Source of the DNA: an uncultured Hyphomicrobiales bacterium
GTDB lineage: Bacteria; Pseudomonadota; Alphaproteobacteria; Rhizobiales; Rhizobiaceae
NCBI GenBank assembly: GCA_943914405.1
Contig: CALUBX010000186.1
Location: 1 to 9,682 of the forward strand
DNA: 9,682 nt
Direction of reading: 5' to 3'
In this document: positions 6,150 through 9,682 of the stretch, in pieces
Numbering within the stretch: the stretch's first letter is position 1
Layout of the letters: the number at the start of each line of letters is the position of its first letter
Notes under the pieces: generated by a model
What the model was told of the DNA's origin: nothing
Seen by the model: only the letters and a program-made list of their open reading frames with translations
Database searches by the model: none
Translations under genes and position numbers: made by a program

Positions 6150-6177
6150 GGCGGGCCCGTCGTCAGCCGGGCTCGCC
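6150..6177 (+). terminator. Stem-loop directly after the catalase stop codon
   Basis: GGCGGGCCCG (6150-6159) pairs with CGGGCTCGCC (6168-6177) over 10 bp with one G-U pair and an 8-nt loop, starting 7 nt after the stop. There is no clear T-run after it, so it may be a weak or factor-dependent terminator, or an mRNA-stabilising 3' structure between the catalase and repressor genes. Confidence 0.5.
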
Positions 6178-6281
6178 TCGCCATGTCCTGTTCGCCGTGA
6201 TCTCAACTTTCGCTTTCCCTGCAGCTCAACTTCCTTCACGTTCGGCGCATTCGGGTAGCGCAGCAGGCAAGACAGCATCAC

Positions 6282-6596
6282 ATGGAAGCGTATGTCAAAG
6301 ACGACAGGATAGAGCTGAGGCGGACCGAGGAGGAGCGCAAGCCGCTCATCCAGCGCCTCAACCGGATCGAGGGGCAGGTGAGGGGTCTCAAGGCAATGAT
6401 CGAGAATGACCGCTACTGCCAGGACGAGGTCCAGCAGATCAGCGCCATCAACGCCGCCCTGCGTGAAGTTGCGCTTCTCGTCATCGCCCAGCATATGGAA
6501 AAGGGGCTCGACGTTGCAGAGCAGCCGGAGAACAGGACGGTTGCCGTGAACGACATCACCCAGGTGCTACGCACGGCCATGAGGCTGTGCGAGTAG
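6282..6596 (+). CDS. CsoR/RcnR/FrmR-family (DUF156) sensor repressor
   Basis: 104 residues, all-helical in this family. The core LNRIEGQVRGLKAMIENDRY (26-45) and the segment from C46 to H71 (with QQISAINAALREVALLVIAQH at its end) is typical of DUF156 repressors, which bind G/C-tract operators and release DNA on sensing copper, nickel/cobalt, formaldehyde or persulfide. Cys46 and His71 correspond to the conserved Cys and His ligands. The position four residues after the His, Cys in CsoR and His in RcnR, is Gly75 here, so a canonical CsoR or RcnR metal site is unlikely. An extra N-terminal stretch of about 15 residues and a Cys near the end (MRLCE) are further differences. The ribosome-binding site at ATG 6282 is weak. 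It lies 139 bp downstream of the catalase on the same strand, and a matching operator candidate lies upstream of the catalase. Confidence 0.88.
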   Translation: MEAYVKDDRIELRRTEEERKPLIQRLNRIEGQVRGLKAMIENDRYCQDEVQQISAINAALREVALLVIAQHMEKGLDVAEQPENRTVAVNDITQVLRTAMRLCE

Positions 6597-6600
6597 GGGG

Positions 6601-6644
6601 TGGCAGCCTTTAGAGTGACCAGCGCTGCTGGCGGTAAGCTGCCA
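6601..6644. terminator. Nested inverted repeats after the DUF156 gene
   Basis: TGGCAGC (6601-6607) pairs with GCTGCCA (6638-6644), enclosing a second stem CCAGC / GCTGG (6619-6623 and 6627-6631). It begins 4 nt after the stop codon and lies in the convergent gap with the GNAT gene. No T-run follows, so terminator function is only a possibility. Confidence 0.35.
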
Positions 6645-6656
6645 TCGCAGAGACTT

Positions 6657-6689
6657 CGTCATTCCTGTGCTTGTCACAGGAATCCAGCG
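6657..6689. repeat. Palindromic intergenic repeat, copy 1
   Basis: A 33-bp sequence identical to 9639-9671 and in the same orientation. Its core is a perfect hairpin with arms ATTCCTGTG (6661-6669) and CACAGGAAT (6675-6683) around CTTGT. I recognise this type of sequence as a dispersed repeat of rhizobial genomes. Here it lies in the convergent gap between the DUF156 and GNAT genes, where it could act as a two-way terminator. Confidence 0.8.
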
Positions 6690-6731
6690 GAGGCGCGTCT
6701 GCGCCCCGAAGAGTATTTCAGCCCAGTGCAG

Positions 6732-7250
6732 TCAGCCGGCCTCCGGCGTGAACGCGTCTGAGAAGGTGAGAACGCCCCTGGGCGCCATTCCCTGGAAGAC
6801 GATCCGCTGTACGATCCGAGGTTCAACACCGTCGTAAAGCAGCAGCCCGTCGCTTTCGAAGCCGGAGCTCCTGTAGATATCCGGATTGCCGATCAGGGCG
6901 CAACCAGCGGCGCCATCGTTCCGAAGCCGCCGAAGCCCCTCTGCAATCAGGGCTTTGCCGATGCCCTGCCTCTGCCGCGTCGGCTCTACGCTGATGGGAC
7001 CGAGCCCGAACCAGCCGCCGTGCACGCCGTCGATCAGGACGGGCGAGAAGGCGACGTGACCGATGATTGTGCCGCTATCTTCTGCGACGAGCGACAGGGA
7101 AAGCTCTCCCGATCTCCGCAAGGCACGGATGATCGCCGGCTCCGATCCGTCGCTATAGGGCATGGAGGCAAAGGCAATCCGGGTCAGCGCGTGGATCACA
7201 TCCTCGTCTCCGGCCCGTTCTTTACGGATCATCAAGTAGGCAGGCGTCAT
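6732..7250 (-). CDS. GNAT-family N-acetyltransferase (YhbS-like)
   Basis: 172 residues from ATG 7250. The acetyl-CoA binding loop RQRQGIGKALI (92-102) follows the strand GWFGLGPISVEP (79-90), preceded by IIGHVAFSPV (62-71). The later segment GAAGCALIGNPDIYRSSGFE is the typical second half of YhbS-like GNAT proteins. It would move an acetyl group from acetyl-CoA to an amine; the substrate cannot be told from the sequence. Its ATG overlaps the xdhB stop TGA as ATGA (7247-7250), so it is very likely translated from the same mRNA as xdhB. ATG 7232 is an alternative start. In related loci xdhC often follows xdhB; here this gene takes that place. Whether it serves purine breakdown or is a passenger is open. 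Confidence 0.88.
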   Translation of the reverse strand: MTPAYLMIRKERAGDEDVIHALTRIAFASMPYSDGSEPAIIRALRRSGELSLSLVAEDSGTIIGHVAFSPVLIDGVHGGWFGLGPISVEPTRQRQGIGKALIAEGLRRLRNDGAAGCALIGNPDIYRSSGFESDGLLLYDGVEPRIVQRIVFQGMAPRGVLTFSDAFTPEAG

Positions 7251-9586
7251 TCCATCGCCTTCAGCCGTTCCACTGCCATTAGAACGCGCTCTGGCGTAGC
7301 AGGCGCATCAAGCCTTGGGCAGACGGCGTAATCGGCGACGCTCGCAACCGCCATGGAGATCGCCTCCAGCACGGAGATCGCCAGCATGAAGGGCGGTTCG
7401 CCCACCGCCTTCGACCGGCCGATCGTCGGCTCCCTGTTTTCCCCCCATTCGGCGAGCTTCACATTGAAGATCTTCGGGCGGTCGGAGGCGAGCGGGATCT
7501 TATAGGTAGACGGCGCGTGGGTGCGTAGCCGCCCCTTGTTGTCCCACCACAATTCCTCGGTGGTCAGCCAGCCCATGCCCTGCACGAAGCCGCCCTCGAT
7601 CTGGCCGATATCCAGCGCCGGATTGAGCGAGCGGCCGACATCGTGGAGGATGTCGGTGCGCTCCATCATGTACTCGCCGGTCAGCGTGTCGATCGCGACT
7701 TCCGAGCAGGCGGCGCCATAGGCGAAATAGTAGAAGGGCCGGCCGCGGCCTGCCTTGCGGTCCCAATGAATGTTCGGGGTCTTGTAAAAGCCGGCGGCCG
7801 AAAGCTGGACCCGGTCGTAATAGGCGGCGCGCACGAGGGTGTCGAAGGGCACGGTGTCGCCGCCGACTCGGACCCGGTTCGGCAGGAATTCGACTTGTCC
7901 CTTGTCCACTTTCCATTGGCGGCAGGCGAAATCGACCAGGCGCTCCTTGATCTGGCGGCAGGCGTCATAGGCGGCCATGCCGTTGAGATCGGTCCCGGAA
8001 GAAGCGGCGGTGGCCGAAGTGTTGGGGACCTTGCCGGTGGTGGTCGCGGTGATCTTCACCCGGTCGATATCCACCTGGAAGGCATCGGCCACCACCTGCG
8101 CCACCTTGGTGTAGAGCCCCTGGCCCATCTCGGTGCCGCCATGGTTCAGGTGGATCGAGCCGTCCTGATAGATATGCACCAGCGCGCCCGCCTGGTTGTA
8201 GGCGGTCATGGTGAAGGAGATGCCGAACTTCACCGGCGTCAACGCGATGCCCTTTCGAATGACCGGGCTGTTGGCGTTGAAGTCGACGATGGCCTGACGC
8301 CGGGCGCGGTAGTCCGCAGACGCTTCCAGTTCCTCGACCACGCGCATCAGCACATTGTCCTCGACCTCCTGGTGATAAGGCGTGGTGGTACGCCCGGAAC
8401 CGGGCTGTCCGTAGAAGTTCAGCTTGCGGATATCGAGCGGATCCTTGCCGACGGCGTAGGCGATTTCCTCGATCATCCGTTCCGCGCCCAGCATGCCCTG
8501 CGGGCCGCCAAAGCCGCGAAAGGCGGTGTTGGAGACGGTATGGGTCTTCAGCGGCTGCGAGGTGAGATGCACATGGGGATAGAAATAGCTGGAATCCGCA
8601 TGGAAGAGCGCCCGATCGGTGACCGGGCCCGACAGGTCGGCGGAGAAGCCGCAACGCGCGGCATAGGTGGCGTCGACTGCGTGGATAACTCCTTCCTCGT
8701 CGAAGGCAATGTCGTAGTCAACGCGGAAGTCGTGACGCTTGCCGGTCATCGCCATGTCCTCGTCCCGGTCAGGGCGGAACTTCACGGCCCGGTTGAGCTT
8801 CTTGGCAGCCACGGCGGCGAGCGCCGCAAACTGGTTGCCCTGGGTTTCTTTGCCGCCGAAGCCTCCACCCATGCGTCGGATCTTCACGTCCACCGCGTGC
8901 TGCGAGCAGCCGAGGACATGGGCCACCATATGCTGCACCTCGCTTGGATGCTGGGTGGATGACCAGACCGTCACGTCCTCGTCCTCACCGGGAATGGCAA
9001 GAGCGATATGGCTTTCGAGGTAGAAATGCTCCTGGCCACCGATCTCCATCGACGCCTGGATTCTCAGGGGCGGCTTGCCGATTTCGGTTTCCGGATCGCC
9101 ACGCCTCAAAACCATGGGCTCGATCACCAGGGGCGAGCCATTCTGACGGGCACCTTCGATGTCGGTCCAGTGCGGCAGGTCGCGGTATTCGATCACGGCG
9201 AGGCGGGCGGCGCGGCGCGCCTGCTTGCGCGTTTGGGCAATGACCGCAAAGATCGGCTGCCCGTGGAATTGCACCAGGTCCGTCGCCAGCAGCGGCTCGT
9301 CATGCTGGCCGGTCGAGGCGACGTCGTTGAAGCCGGGAATGTCGGCGGCAGTAATGACGGCAACGACACCGGGCGCTGCCTTGACTGCGTCGAGGTCGAT
9401 CGACACGATCTCCGCATGCGCCCGTTCCGAAAGGCCGAGTCCTCCATGCAGGAGCCCGGCGGGTTCTGGAATATCGTCGATGTATTCGGCACTTCCGGTG
9501 ACATGCTTATGCGCTGAATCATGCCGTAGCGGTGCGTGCATTGGGCCGTCTATGACAGGTTTGGTCTCGAAGGCGGATTTGTCCAT
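7247..9586 (-). CDS. xdhB: Xanthine dehydrogenase, molybdopterin-binding subunit XdhB
   Basis: 779 residues, full length for bacterial XdhB. It oxidises hypoxanthine to xanthine and xanthine to urate at a molybdenum centre; electrons leave through the FeS/FAD subunit XdhA. Start ATG 9586 has AAGGAG about 8 nt upstream. Motifs include SSTQHPSEVQ (209-218) with Gln212, MGGGFGGKE (239-247) with Glu247, VTDRALFHADS (322-332) with Arg325, NTAFRGFGGPQ (353-363) and AVGEPPFML with Glu730. By comparison with bovine xanthine oxidase these correspond to Gln767, Glu802, Arg880 and the catalytic Glu1261, so the active site is complete. The upstream frame ends in TAATG overlapping this start, and the GNAT gene overlaps its end, giving a tight co-transcribed set. 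No frameshift or truncation is seen. Long ORFs on the opposite strand are shadows. Confidence 0.96.
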   Translation of the reverse strand: MDKSAFETKPVIDGPMHAPLRHDSAHKHVTGSAEYIDDIPEPAGLLHGGLGLSERAHAEIVSIDLDAVKAAPGVVAVITAADIPGFNDVASTGQHDEPLLATDLVQFHGQPIFAVIAQTRKQARRAARLAVIEYRDLPHWTDIEGARQNGSPLVIEPMVLRRGDPETEIGKPPLRIQASMEIGGQEHFYLESHIALAIPGEDEDVTVWSSTQHPSEVQHMVAHVLGCSQHAVDVKIRRMGGGFGGKETQGNQFAALAAVAAKKLNRAVKFRPDRDEDMAMTGKRHDFRVDYDIAFDEEGVIHAVDATYAARCGFSADLSGPVTDRALFHADSSYFYPHVHLTSQPLKTHTVSNTAFRGFGGPQGMLGAERMIEEIAYAVGKDPLDIRKLNFYGQPGSGRTTTPYHQEVEDNVLMRVVEELEASADYRARRQAIVDFNANSPVIRKGIALTPVKFGISFTMTAYNQAGALVHIYQDGSIHLNHGGTEMGQGLYTKVAQVVADAFQVDIDRVKITATTTGKVPNTSATAASSGTDLNGMAAYDACRQIKERLVDFACRQWKVDKGQVEFLPNRVRVGGDTVPFDTLVRAAYYDRVQLSAAGFYKTPNIHWDRKAGRGRPFYYFAYGAACSEVAIDTLTGEYMMERTDILHDVGRSLNPALDIGQIEGGFVQGMGWLTTEELWWDNKGRLRTHAPSTYKIPLASDRPKIFNVKLAEWGENREPTIGRSKAVGEPPFMLAISVLEAISMAVASVADYAVCPRLDAPATPERVLMAVERLKAME

Positions 9587-9682
9587 TAGAAGGCTCCTTC
9601 GATGCCGTTGAGGATGGAGGTGGTTTCCCCAACCTCTCCGTCATTCCTGTGCTTGTCACAGGAATCCAGCGCGCCCAAGTCC
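9586..9682 (-). CDS. C-terminal tail of upstream gene, probably xdhA (partial)
   Basis: From the right edge a minus-strand frame stays open for 31 codons and ends in TAA 9588-9586, sharing one base with the xdhB ATG (TAATG). This stop-start overlap, typical of coupled operon genes, is the main evidence for coding. The upstream neighbour of xdhB is usually xdhA, the FeS/FAD small subunit; the visible tail ending in NGIEGAF is too short to confirm that. Unusually, residues ~5-15 (LDSCDKHRNDG) come from the 33-bp palindromic repeat, so the repeat would have inserted in frame near the C-terminus. Alternatively the true stop lies earlier in another frame and this stretch is an untranslated spacer: one of the other two frames is stopped by TGA in the repeat, the other is open past the xdhB start. 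Confidence 0.45.
   Translation of the reverse strand, partial: DLGALDSCDKHRNDGEVGETTSILNGIEGAF
9639..9671. repeat. Palindromic intergenic repeat, copy 2
   Basis: Identical over 33 bp to 6657-6689 and in the same orientation, with hairpin arms at 9643-9651 and 9657-9665. It lies 53 bp upstream of xdhB, in or just after the presumed xdhA 3' end, an unusual site because it puts a stable hairpin inside the operon. The two copies bracket xdhB and the GNAT gene. Confidence 0.8.

Noticed and set aside
7643..8962. 439-codon plus-strand ORF
   Set aside because: It lies wholly opposite xdhB, whose product is complete and has all family motifs. The antisense protein has the His/Gly/Val-rich composition typical of GC-rich shadows.
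1..9682. tRNA, rRNA or riboswitch genes
   Set aside because: No cloverleaf with tRNA-conserved positions, rRNA segment or known riboswitch core was recognised by eye on either strand.

Overview
The window is GC-rich and gene-dense. Its purine-catabolism genes (membrane urate oxidase PuuD, xanthine dehydrogenase subunits), GcvA-like LysR regulators, DUF1127-like small proteins and short palindromic intergenic repeats together suggest an alphaproteobacterium of the Rhizobiales, probably Rhizobiaceae. No 16S rRNA or other decisive marker is present, so this is inference from gene content and style.

Layout. Bases 1-621 (minus) hold the N-terminal half of puuD, cut by the left edge. A 290-bp divergent gap with a double-dyad operator candidate separates it from a small secreted Cys-rich protein (912-1259, plus). 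A MITE-like element with 33-bp inverted ends and TA at both borders fills 1277-1571. Two paralogous LysR regulators follow (1580-2506 and 2890-3795, both minus), each paired with a divergent small gene (2615-2848 and 3867-4142, both plus); the pairs look like a duplicated module. xdhC (4098-4958, minus) comes next. A plus-strand island then holds a manganese catalase (5291-6142) and a CsoR/RcnR/FrmR-type (DUF156) repressor (6282-6596). A GNAT acetyltransferase (6732-7250, minus) overlaps the end of xdhB (7247-9586, minus) by 4 nt. The right edge holds what is probably the C-terminal tail of xdhA (9586-9682, minus). Two identical 33-bp palindromic repeats lie at 6657-6689 and 9639-9671.

How the genes work together. 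XdhA, XdhB and XdhC make and equip the molybdenum hydroxylase that converts hypoxanthine and xanthine to urate; PuuD oxidises urate further. In many relatives xdhA, xdhB and xdhC are contiguous. Here the catalase/repressor island and the GNAT gene lie between xdhB and xdhC. The catalase may detoxify peroxide formed by purine oxidation. A 15-bp G/C-tract pseudo-palindrome just upstream of it resembles a CsoR-family operator, so the neighbouring DUF156 repressor may control it. The LysR proteins are candidates for purine regulators, for regulators of their divergent small genes, or both.

The most interesting points are the catalase/DUF156/operator unit, the duplicated LysR plus small-protein modules, the MITE beside the lysR stop codon, and a palindromic repeat that appears to be read in frame in the presumed xdhA tail. 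Nothing here amounts to a clearly new defence or mobile system.
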